The notes beneath the pieces are model-generated. The model searched no databases, was not told where the DNA came from, and was given only the letters and a program-made list of their open reading frames with translations. Of a stretch of DNA of 11,480 nt, positions 1-6,835 are shown in pieces. Source of the DNA: Fidelibacterota bacterium (GTDB taxonomy: Bacteria; Fidelibacterota; BS150m-G59). The translations under genes and the position numbers were made by a program. The first letter of the stretch is position 1. Every line of letters starts with the position of its first letter. Location: contig JADHUZ010000013.1 of assembly GCA_016784265.1 (NCBI GenBank), positions 1-11,480 on the forward strand, in the 5' to 3' direction.

Positions 1-29
1 AAGTGGCTGAGGATATTGTAAAAAAATGA
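1..29 (+). CDS. C-terminal end of an upstream gene (partial)
   Basis: A reading frame enters from the left edge and ends in VAEDIVKK then TGA at 27-29. Its stop overlaps the ATG of the next gene at 26 in an ATGA arrangement, the same junction type seen at nusB/secA (2002-2005) and again at 9748-9751. Only eight complete codons are visible, so the product cannot be named. The call rests on the junction geometry alone, and this could be a chance open frame. Confidence 0.35.
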
Positions 30-247
30 ATGTATTGGATTTACGCGGTAAAAAACATAGTGAAATAGGATTTTTGGTAGATCGTTTTATTCGGCAAAAT
101 TTGAATAATTTGCCTGTCAAAATTATCACGCACACTTTTCCGATTGAGCAAAAAACAAGAGAAGTCATCAAAAATTACAATCTCGCAATGCGCCCAGAAA
201 GCGATTTCAATTTGGGCGCTCTAATTATCCGAAAAAAAGAAAACTAA
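26..247 (+). CDS. Small Smr-like domain protein
   Basis: A 73-residue protein resembling the core of the Smr (MutS2 C-terminal) fold. It opens with LDLRGKKHSEI, like the family's LDLHG motif followed by a helix, continues with VDRFIRQN, then a strand LPVKIIT, a second helix around TREVIKNY, and a final strand GALIIRK. In typical Smr proteins the first motif carries His (DLHG) and the strand runs into a GxG/G-N-S loop. Here the His is Arg and the loop reads IITHTFP, so nuclease activity is doubtful. Stand-alone mini Smr-like proteins of about this length occur in bacteria and phages, with no settled function that I know of. A weak GAGGA at 9-13 precedes the start, and the ATG overlaps the preceding stop. 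Domain assignment is by motif reading and is moderate. Confidence 0.65.
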   Translation: MNVLDLRGKKHSEIGFLVDRFIRQNLNNLPVKIITHTFPIEQKTREVIKNYNLAMRPESDFNLGALIIRKKEN

Positions 248-248
248 A

Positions 249-372
249 TTTTCCCACGATTTTTCTTCGAAATTTCCCAACATTTTAGTAAACTTAGAGA
301 CACGTAATTATGGATTTTTTCACAATTTCATCCTGTGTTGAAGCGTTTTTCTTTCGTGCTTCTCGTGGGAAA
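249..372. repeat. Inverted repeat bracketing the ilvE leader
   Basis: TTTCCCACGA at 249-258 and its exact reverse complement TCGTGGGAAA at 363-372 form a perfect 10-base inverted repeat 104 bases apart. The right arm is directly preceded by a small hairpin candidate (GAAGC at 340-344 with GCTTC at 358-362). If transcribed, the arms could close a multi-helix RNA domain just after the Smr-like gene and before the second stem-loop at 382-424. No known riboswitch signature was recognised. Confidence 0.45.
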
Positions 373-381
373 CTGCACTGC

Positions 382-424
382 AAAACAGAAGTGATGGAAT
401 GTCGCGATTCCCTCACACTGTTTT
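382..424 (+). promoter_or_regulatory. Stem-loop in the ilvE 5' leader (attenuator or terminator-like)
   Basis: The left arm is AAAACAG (382-388), aa, GTGA (391-394), t, GGAAT (396-400). The loop is GTCGCG. The right arm is ATTCC (407-411), c, TCAC (413-416), a, CTGTTTT (418-424). That gives 16 base pairs with only two small internal interruptions, and a U-rich 3' side. It ends 20 bases before the Shine-Dalgarno of ilvE. With just 31 bases left before the start codon there is little room for a promoter downstream, so if it stops transcription it would act on the ilvE message itself. It could instead be an mRNA-stability or translation-control element. Confidence 0.6.
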
Positions 425-455
425 CGTATCAATTATTCAATAAGAGGAGGAAGAA

Positions 456-1490
456 ATGGATGTAGCAATGAAAGATAAAGTAGCAATTAATTGGGACAAA
501 TTAACTTTTTCAATCACCCCGACCCGTTCTATGTATCAGGCAAAATGTGAAATCGGGAAGCAGTGGCAATCTGGTAAACTCATTCCCTATGGAGACATTA
601 CATTGTCACCGGCGGCTGGTGTTTTGAATTATGGACAAGGCATTTTTGAGGGCATGAAAGCGTTTCGGACGGTCAAAGGAAACATCGGTGTTTTTCGTCC
701 TTTGGAAAATGCAAAACGAATCAATCAAGGCTGTTATCGGCTTTGCATGCCGGAAATTCCCGAAGAAATGTTCATGGACGCGATCATCAAAGTAGTTCGA
801 GATAACGAAGATTATATTCCACCGATGGGCAAAGGCGCGCTTTATATTCGTCCGATTGTTTGGGGCACTGGACCCGTTTTGGGCGTAGCACCTGCACCGG
901 AATATACATTTATGATTTATGTTTCACCTGTTGGATCGTATTTCAAAGGTGCCTTATCGGGCATTAATCTGAAAGTGATGGAAAATTACCATCGTGCGCC
1001 ACAATTTGGAACTGGTTGTGTGAAAGCAGTTGGAAACTATGCCGCCTCGATGCGCCCAGCGAAATTTGTTAAAAGCGAAGGATTTAGCGAAGTGGTCTAT
1101 CTGGATGCGCGCGAGGAAAAATATCTCGAAGAAGTAGGCTCTGCCAATTTGTTTATGATCAAAGGCGATACTTTGATAACGCCGGAATTGACCGGTTCGA
1201 TTTTGCCGGGAATTACCCGAAAATCAATTGTGCAATTAGCCGTTGAAGAATTTGATTTTACAGCAGAAGAGCGCAAAATTGCCGTCGAGGAGATATTTGA
1301 AGCCGATGAAATGTTTTGTTCGGGAACTGCGACAGTAATCACGCCTATCAATTCCATCACATACCGAGATGAAAAAGTAGTATTTTCTGGTGGAAATGTG
1401 GGCGAAAAAACAATCAAACTTTATGAGCGGCTGACCTCCATTCAGAACGAAACTGGTGAGGATTCACACGGTTGGTTGAAAATAATTTAA
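456..1490 (+). CDS. ilvE: Branched-chain amino acid aminotransferase, group II
   Basis: A PLP-dependent fold-type IV aminotransferase that interconverts Leu, Ile and Val with their 2-oxo acids, using glutamate/2-oxoglutarate, in the cytoplasm. The 344-residue length and the block GPVLGVAPAPEYTFMIYVSP match the group II (ilvE_II) family rather than the ~309-residue E. coli type. Lys190 in GTGCVKAVGNYAAS is the expected Schiff-base lysine. YGQGIFEGMKAFR supplies the substrate/PLP-pocket region near residues 59-71, and EEVGSANLF plus FCSGTATVITP are the C-terminal PLP-phosphate and substrate motifs. The ATG at 456 has AGGAGG (445-450) five bases upstream, which fixes the start. The leader holds a strong stem-loop (382-424), suggesting post-initiation control. 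nusB follows 41 bases after the stop. Confidence 0.97.
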   Translation: MDVAMKDKVAINWDKLTFSITPTRSMYQAKCEIGKQWQSGKLIPYGDITLSPAAGVLNYGQGIFEGMKAFRTVKGNIGVFRPLENAKRINQGCYRLCMPEIPEEMFMDAIIKVVRDNEDYIPPMGKGALYIRPIVWGTGPVLGVAPAPEYTFMIYVSPVGSYFKGALSGINLKVMENYHRAPQFGTGCVKAVGNYAASMRPAKFVKSEGFSEVVYLDAREEKYLEEVGSANLFMIKGDTLITPELTGSILPGITRKSIVQLAVEEFDFTAEERKIAVEEIFEADEMFCSGTATVITPINSITYRDEKVVFSGGNVGEKTIKLYERLTSIQNETGEDSHGWLKII

Positions 1491-1531
1491 TAGACACCAC
1501 CGATGAATCGGCGGATATTTCTCAGGAGTTT

Positions 1532-2005
1532 ATGAGCAATTTATTCGGTGATGATGAGACGGAATTTGAGTTTCCTGCAAAAATAAAAAATCGATATTCC
1601 GCGCGCGAGTTAGTAGTCCAAATGATGTATGCCGCCGAGGTTTCCGGCGGATCATTATCGCAATCTTATCAGACTGCTGTGGCTGGAATTGAGATTGAAA
1701 TCGCACTTTCCGAATTTATCGGAGATTTAATTTTTGTTATAGAGAAGCACAAAGACGCGGTTACCGAAATTGTTAAAAAATCCACGAAAAATTGGTCACT
1801 TGATCGGATTGCAGTTATTGATAAAGTTGCTTTGCAAATGGCAATTTCCGAGATGTTGTATCTGGCGGATATTCCACCGAAAGTTTCCATTTCTCAAGCC
1901 ATAGAAATCGTAAAGAAATTTTCCACCGAAGAAAGCGGATGTTTTGTAAATGGTGTGTTGGATGCGGTTTATCATCAAGTAATCAAACCCGGAGAAGACG
2001 AATGA
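1532..2005 (+). CDS. nusB: Transcription antitermination factor NusB
   Basis: An all-helical RNA-binding protein that pairs with NusE (S10) on boxA RNA to support processive rRNA transcription. The N-terminal helix SARELVVQMMYAAEVSG corresponds to the family's R-x-A-(M/L)-Q-x-L-Y motif. The C-terminal half, with WSLDRIAVIDKVALQMAISEML, IPPKVSISQAIEIVKKFS and GCFVNGVLDAV, is the diagnostic NusB signature. I chose ATG 1532 (157 residues) because AGGAG lies at 1524-1528 and this length is usual for NusB. The frame stays open upstream to TTG 1472, which would overlap ilvE and add 20 acidic residues. The spacing to the SD is short (3 bases), so the upstream start is not excluded. The stop is fused to the secA start (ATGA), implying translational coupling. 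Confidence 0.93.
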   Translation: MSNLFGDDETEFEFPAKIKNRYSARELVVQMMYAAEVSGGSLSQSYQTAVAGIEIEIALSEFIGDLIFVIEKHKDAVTEIVKKSTKNWSLDRIAVIDKVALQMAISEMLYLADIPPKVSISQAIEIVKKFSTEESGCFVNGVLDAVYHQVIKPGEDE

Positions 2006-4935
2006 TTAATAAAATTTTGGCAAAAGTGTTTGGTGATCATCACGAAAAGGAGCGAAAGCGAATTCTTCCGATTGTTGAGCAGATTAATCAGATTTATCCA
2101 ACTTTGGAAATTTTAAGCGATGATGAACTGCGATCTCGCTCAGATGCCTTGAAAGATGATATTCAATCCAAAGGGTTTTCAGGTGAAGATGAAAAAAATT
2201 ATTTAAATGAAAAACTCCCGGAAGCATTTGCCATTGTCAAAGATGCTTGTCGGCGGCTCGTTGGGCAAGAATGGAATGTAACAGGGAAGCCAATCCAGTG
2301 GAACATGATTCCATACGATGTGCAGTTGTTCGGCGGCGTTGTGTTACACGATGGCAAAATCGCCGAGATGAAAACCGGCGAAGGAAAAACTTTGGTCGCC
2401 ACGATGCCAATTTATCTTAATGCGTTGACCGGTAAAGGTGTGCATATCGTAACTGTCAATGATTATCTTGCACAGCGAGATTCGGAATGGATGGGAAAAG
2501 TGCTCGAGTTTTTGGGCATTTCCGTCGGTGTGATTTTGCATGATATGCCGCCATCGGTGAGGCGCGAGCAGTATCTCAAAGATGTGGTTTATGGCACAAA
2601 CAATGAATTTGGTTTTGATTATTTGCGTGATAACATGTCAATTTCTGTGGATGAGCAAGTTCAGCGTTGGCATCACTTCGCGATTGTGGACGAAGTGGAT
2701 AGCGTCTTGGTGGACGAAGCGCGAACACCGCTGATTATTTCCGGTGTGGTGGATGTGGAGCCGAACAAACAATTTGAACAGTTGTTGCCTTCCGTGCGAG
2801 AGTTGGCTCGGCGGCAGACGCACATGGTGAACGAGATTGTCGGCGAAGCGCGAAAATTCTTTGAAGATGGCAATGATGAGGAAATGGCATATAAATTATT
2901 GCTCGGTTACCGTGGTGCGCCCAAAAATAAACGGCTAATCAAATTACTCGGCGAAATGGGCACAAAAAAAGCGATGCATTCACTGGAAAGCGCTTATATG
3001 CGCGACAAGCGAATGGGTGAAATTGATGAGCAACTTTATTATGTAATCGAAGAAAAGCACAACACAATAGATCTTTCCGATAAGGGACGGGAAGTGCTTT
3101 CTGCCGGGAAAGAAGATACATTTGTTATTCCGGATCTTGGATTGGAACTGGCAAAAATAGATGAGGATCAGTCGTTTTCTGAGACGGAAAAATTGGAGCA
3201 GAAAGACATTATCCATCAACTTTATGCAGAGCGTAGCGAAAAAATCCATAATCTTAATCAGTTGTTGCGTGCGCATTCTCTTTTCGAGCGGGATGTGGAT
3301 TATGTTGTTCAGGATGGCAAAGTGCAGATTGTGGATGAATTTACAGGACGCGTTTTGCACGGTAGAAGATATTCCGATGGGCTTCATCAGGCACTTGAAG
3401 CCAAAGAAAAAGTTCGAGTTGAGCGGGAAACGCAGACTTTGGCAACGATTACGTTGCAGAATTATTTCCGGATGTATGATAAAATTGCGGGAATGACTGG
3501 CACAGCGGAGACGGAAGCGGGCGAATTTGAGGATATTTACGATTTGGAAGTTATTGTCATTCCGACAAATGATCCTGTGATTCGAGATGATATGAACGAT
3601 GCGGTTTACAAAACGAAACGGGAAAAATATAACGCTATCATCCAAGCCATCGCGGGAAAACACAAACAAGGGCAACCCGTTTTGGTTGGAACGACCACCG
3701 TTGATGTTTCCGAGACGCTTTCGAGAATGTTGAAACGCACCGGAATTCCGCATAATGTTCTTAATGCCAAACAACACAAACGGGAAGCAGAAGTTGTTAC
3801 AAACGCCGGAAATATAGGCGCGGTTACGATTGCGACCAACATGGCAGGACGAGGAACGGATATCAAATTGGAGGATGGCGTTGTTGAGCGTGGCGGATTG
3901 CATATCATCGGCACGGAGCGCCACGAATCACGACGAATTGATTTGCAGTTGCGCGGTCGTTCCGGAAGGCAAGGCGATCCGGGATCGAGCAAATTTTATC
4001 TTTCTTTGGAAGATGATTTAATGCGGCTATTCGGGAGCGATCGGATTGCCAGCGTGATGGATCGAATGGGGCATCAGGAAGGCGATGCAATCGAGCACAA
4101 GATGATCACAAAGAGCATCGAGCGCGCACAAAAAAAGGTAGAGGAACGAAATTATCTAATCCGAAAACATCTTTTGGAATATGACGATGTGATGAACCAT
4201 CAGCGAACGGTGATTTATGATCGCAGGAATTTTGCTTTGCACGGCGAGGAAATGAAAGAGGCGGTGGATACGATTATCAAAGAGCATATTGGCGGTGTTG
4301 TGGAAAAATATAATCCAGGCACGCGGCATTTTGATGAATGGGATTGGCACGGACTGACCGACGAACTCCACCGAACTTATGTATATGCGCCAGATTTGAC
4401 AAAATCCAAATTTACTTCTGTTGACGAAGTGATTCAAAAAATTTATGATTCGGCTCAAAAAGCATACCAAATGCGTCGCGATCGGTATGGCGAAGAATTA
4501 TTCGGTAGATTTGAACGATGGGCAATTTTGCGCACTGTGGATCAGGCGTGGAAAGATCATCTCTACGAAATGGACAGATTGAAAGAGGGAATCAATCTCC
4601 GTGCATTCGGTCAAAAAGATCCGCTGGTTGAATATAAACGGGATTCTTATGAACTGTTTGTGAATTTGATTCAGGATATCAACCAGAAGACGCTGACCTT
4701 GCTCTATCGAACGGAATTGACACAGCAAACGCCGCAGCGGGAAATATCGCGATCGCGGATTACAGGTGAATCGCACGAATCCACAACGAATTTGGGAATT
4801 CAATCCGCTGCGGTGAATCCTGATTCTGCACGCAAAGCAGGAGGCATACAACCAGTGAAAATCCAAGAAAAAGTAGCACCAAATGCACCGTGTCCATGCG
4901 GTAGTGGGAAGAAATTCAAAAAATGCCATGGATGA
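2002..4935 (+). CDS. secA: Preprotein translocase ATPase SecA
   Basis: The motor that drives unfolded preproteins through SecYEG. Walker A is MKTGEGKT (residues 123-130), the DEAD-type Walker B is DEVD (230-233), and the motif VI arginine region is LRGRSGRQGDPG (650-661). The helical scaffold and two-helix finger follow (around RTVDQAWKDHLYEMDRLKEG). The protein ends in a SecB/lipid/ribosome-binding zinc tail with C964, C966, C975 and H976 (CPCGSGKKFKKCH). At 977 residues it is longer than E. coli SecA (901). Much of the excess is a helical, charged insertion of roughly 60 residues between the LIISG segment (around 248) and the cross-linking-domain strand LYYVIEEK (345). Such enlargements occur in FCB-type SecA. 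ATG 2002 overlaps the nusB stop and has GGAG at 1991-1994; the frame is open 63 bases further upstream, but that stretch overlaps nusB and is not SecA-like. Confidence 0.98.
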   Translation: MINKILAKVFGDHHEKERKRILPIVEQINQIYPTLEILSDDELRSRSDALKDDIQSKGFSGEDEKNYLNEKLPEAFAIVKDACRRLVGQEWNVTGKPIQWNMIPYDVQLFGGVVLHDGKIAEMKTGEGKTLVATMPIYLNALTGKGVHIVTVNDYLAQRDSEWMGKVLEFLGISVGVILHDMPPSVRREQYLKDVVYGTNNEFGFDYLRDNMSISVDEQVQRWHHFAIVDEVDSVLVDEARTPLIISGVVDVEPNKQFEQLLPSVRELARRQTHMVNEIVGEARKFFEDGNDEEMAYKLLLGYRGAPKNKRLIKLLGEMGTKKAMHSLESAYMRDKRMGEIDEQLYYVIEEKHNTIDLSDKGREVLSAGKEDTFVIPDLGLELAKIDEDQSFSETEKLEQKDIIHQLYAERSEKIHNLNQLLRAHSLFERDVDYVVQDGKVQIVDEFTGRVLHGRRYSDGLHQALEAKEKVRVERETQTLATITLQNYFRMYDKIAGMTGTAETEAGEFEDIYDLEVIVIPTNDPVIRDDMNDAVYKTKREKYNAIIQAIAGKHKQGQPVLVGTTTVDVSETLSRMLKRTGIPHNVLNAKQHKREAEVVTNAGNIGAVTIATNMAGRGTDIKLEDGVVERGGLHIIGTERHESRRIDLQLRGRSGRQGDPGSSKFYLSLEDDLMRLFGSDRIASVMDRMGHQEGDAIEHKMITKSIERAQKKVEERNYLIRKHLLEYDDVMNHQRTVIYDRRNFALHGEEMKEAVDTIIKEHIGGVVEKYNPGTRHFDEWDWHGLTDELHRTYVYAPDLTKSKFTSVDEVIQKIYDSAQKAYQMRRDRYGEELFGRFERWAILRTVDQAWKDHLYEMDRLKEGINLRAFGQKDPLVEYKRDSYELFVNLIQDINQKTLTLLYRTELTQQTPQREISRSRITGESHESTTNLGIQSAAVNPDSARKAGGIQPVKIQEKVAPNAPCPCGSGKKFKKCHG

Positions 4936-5092
4936 TGAACTAAGTTGAGTAATGAGTTATTGAGTCGCTTGTTTAATCCACAATCTCTCAGAACTCTATG
5001 AACCATCATAACTTATTAAATCTGATTACCTAATCGCATATTCACAAAATAATTAATTAGAAAGTCCCTGCTTTTTTAATAAGTTTCGGGTC

Positions 5093-6253
5093 GTGATTTT
5101 AGAACCGATACTCATATTATCGTTTTTGCTTTGCGTTCTTGTTACCGCAGGAATGGTGGAGTATTTTCTGCACCAGCGAACGATTCGAATGATTCCTTTG
5201 CGTGTGCATGTAAACGGCTCGCGCGGGAAATCCAGCGTTGTTCGTCTTATTGCCGCCGGATTGCGTGGCGGCGGTAAAAGGGCTTTTGCGAAAACTACGG
5301 GAACGCTCCCACGCATTATCGGCGATAATAACAGCGAATGGGCAATCAAACGGCACGGTGGTGCGAGCATTGGCGAACAAATTCGCATCATTCGGAAATT
5401 AGCAAAAAAACAGCCGGAAATTTATGTCGTCGAATGTATGGCGGTCAAACCGGAATATCAACATCTTACCGAGCATCAGATGATTCATGCGACGCACGGC
5501 GTTATCACTAACGCGCGAATGGATCATTTGGACGAAATGGGACCGACCTACGACGATGTGGTGAATTCACTTTTGAACACGCGCCCCAGAAATGGAAAAT
5601 TATATTTTGGCGATCATTCATTGGAAGAAACTCATCGCTCCGCAGGCCATCATGAGCGTGATCTTTCCGAATGGATTGAGCGATTCAAATATCAGGAACA
5701 TGAAGAAAATATCAACCTTGCACTTGATGTTTGCAATGATTTGGGTGTGGATGATGAAACTGCATTGCGCGGAATGATCAATGCGCACCCTGATCCGGGC
5801 GCATTGCAGGTCTTGCATATCGAAAACGATGGCAATATGATTTGTTTCGCAAACGGATTTGCCGCCAATGACCCTGGTTCAACGAAGCAAGTTTGGGATC
5901 TTGTTCGTCGGCGCAACAGTTTGCCTGATTATTTCGTGATTCTTCTGAATTCGCGGAGTGATCGTTTTTTTCGTAGCAAGCAACTGGCGAGCATGATTGG
6001 CAGAGAATTTTCTCCGAATGCAGTTTTTCTGATGGGACAGCGCACCAATATCTTGAAGAAAATCATCGTTAAAAATGGATTTTCCAAAAAGCAGATTACA
6101 GATTTTGGCGAAAAATCAGCGAATGCAATTATTCTCAAATTGATGGATTCGTTGAAAGGGAAAGATGTTACGGTTTTCTCGATTGGAAATATTGGATTGC
6201 AGGGCGGCGCGGTGGTGGAAATTTTGGATGATCTGAGCAAGGAATTCGCATGA
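5093..6253 (+). CDS. pgsB: Poly-gamma-glutamate synthase subunit PgsB/CapB
   Basis: A Mur-ligase-like ATP-dependent amide ligase that, with PgsC, polymerises glutamate through gamma-linkages at the inner membrane. An N-terminal membrane segment (about residues 2-20) precedes LRVHVNGSRGKSSVVR, whose N41-GSRGKS-47 is the P-loop. VVECMAVKPEYQ (112-123), TNARMDHLDEMGPT (from 139), FANGFAANDPGSTK and the terminal IGNIGLQGGAVVEIL are hallmark CapB blocks. The 386 residues are near the ~393 of Bacillus PgsB. GTG 5093 is preferred because it keeps the membrane segment that family members share; no clear Shine-Dalgarno precedes it. ATG at 5153 would remove that segment. A 157-base gap separates it from secA, so it probably begins a new transcription unit, but I see no convincing promoter. 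pgsC follows after 117 bases. Confidence 0.95.
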   Translation: MILEPILILSFLLCVLVTAGMVEYFLHQRTIRMIPLRVHVNGSRGKSSVVRLIAAGLRGGGKRAFAKTTGTLPRIIGDNNSEWAIKRHGGASIGEQIRIIRKLAKKQPEIYVVECMAVKPEYQHLTEHQMIHATHGVITNARMDHLDEMGPTYDDVVNSLLNTRPRNGKLYFGDHSLEETHRSAGHHERDLSEWIERFKYQEHEENINLALDVCNDLGVDDETALRGMINAHPDPGALQVLHIENDGNMICFANGFAANDPGSTKQVWDLVRRRNSLPDYFVILLNSRSDRFFRSKQLASMIGREFSPNAVFLMGQRTNILKKIIVKNGFSKKQITDFGEKSANAIILKLMDSLKGKDVTVFSIGNIGLQGGAVVEILDDLSKEFA

Positions 6254-6351
6254 TGAGGTTTGATAAGGCAAAAGGCAAAAGTTTTGGAGGAGCAAAGTTT
6301 TTAATCAGCAGGCGCAGGAAATGTTGCACCTGCTCTTTGCGCTGTGTTTAA
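6250..6351 (+). CDS. Possible 33-residue basic, Cys-rich small protein
   Basis: An ATG overlapping the pgsB stop (ATGA at 6250-6253) opens a 33-codon frame ending in TAA at 6349. The product is strongly basic and finishes with a cysteine cluster, RRRKCCTCSLRC. Gram-positive pgs operons carry a tiny extra gene (pgsE/capE), so a small frame here deserves mention, but I see no sequence resemblance. It spans a hairpin (6307-6334) and short repeats, and it uses rare-looking AGG codons unlike its neighbours, which argues for non-coding spacer. Low confidence. Confidence 0.15.
   Translation: MMRFDKAKGKSFGGAKFLISRRRKCCTCSLRCV
6307..6334 (+). promoter_or_regulatory. Stem-loop between pgsB and pgsC
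   Basis: AGCAGGCGCA (6307-6316) pairs with TGCACCTGCT (6325-6334) around an 8-base loop, with one C-A mismatch inside a 10-position stem. No run of T follows, so it is not a standard intrinsic terminator. In the middle of an apparent operon it could set the ratio of pgsB to pgsC by RNA processing or stability. Confidence 0.4.
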
Positions 6352-6370
6352 TGCTGAAGGAACTCGATAG

Positions 6371-6835
6371 ATGACTTTTTTTTACGAAATTGCAATTGGA
6401 CTCGGTGTTTTCCTGAGTTTGCTTTTCAGTGAATTGCTTGGAGTTACTGCCGGTGGAATTATCGTGCCGGGTTACATTGCGCTATATTTTCACGATATAC
6501 TTTCGATTATAGGCACATTTGCAACAAGTTTATTGGTATTTTTCGCTATGAAAGCCATCTCGCAAGTGATGTTTCTGTTCGGGCGGCGACGCTTGACTTT
6601 GGCACTTTTGCTCGGATTTTTATTCGGATATTTTTCGCGGCATTATTTTGTGTTTGAAGCATGGGAAACAGAACTAACTTTTGATGCAATCGGCTGGATT
6701 ATTCCGGGATTGATCGCAAATTGGATGTTTCGTCAGGGCGTGATTCGCACAATTTCGATGGTGCTTTTGACATCAGTTTTGATCAAATTGATTCTGATTT
6801 TAGTTTCAGGAGGGAAAATCGGTGCGTATGTTTAA
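6371..6835 (+). CDS. pgsC: Poly-gamma-glutamate biosynthesis membrane protein PgsC/CapC
   Basis: The integral-membrane partner of PgsB in the polymerase complex. Its 154 residues are almost all hydrophobic, with about four to five membrane segments. Family blocks are clear: a Ser-rich first helix ending SELLGVTAGGIIVPGYIAL (VPGY at 32-35), a GRRR turn at 71-74, and WIIPGLIANWMFRQG (IPGLIAN at 111-117), matching the VPGY and VPGLIAN-x-x-x-RQG motifs of Bacillus CapC. ATG 6371 has AAGGAA at 6357-6362 with 8-base spacing. The 3' end contains the AGGAGG used by the next gene and overlaps it by 14 bases, indicating coupled translation with pgsW. Confidence 0.95.
   Translation: MTFFYEIAIGLGVFLSLLFSELLGVTAGGIIVPGYIALYFHDILSIIGTFATSLLVFFAMKAISQVMFLFGRRRLTLALLLGFLFGYFSRHYFVFEAWETELTFDAIGWIIPGLIANWMFRQGVIRTISMVLLTSVLIKLILILVSGGKIGAYV

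Noticed and set aside
248..455. T-box or classic Leu/Ile/Val attenuator upstream of ilvE
   Set aside because: I found no T-box AGGGTGG-type sequence and no run of Leu, Ile or Val codons in a short leader frame, so only a generic structured leader is claimed.
1939..2001. In-frame 21-codon N-terminal extension of SecA
   Set aside because: It overlaps the conserved end of nusB, has an implausible Cys/Arg-rich sequence, and ATG 2002 has its own GGAG and an ATGA junction.
3161..3496. 111-codon plus-strand frame overlapping secA
   Set aside because: Alternative frame within unbroken, motif-rich SecA sequence; no ribosome site or family features.
2980..3924. 314-codon antisense open frame inside secA
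   Set aside because: It lies wholly opposite the conserved SecA motor coding sequence, has no recognisable domain, and reads as the low-information shadow expected from codon bias.
5060..5085. Intrinsic terminator after secA (T-run CTTTTTT near 5071)
   Set aside because: No GC-rich stem precedes the T-run.
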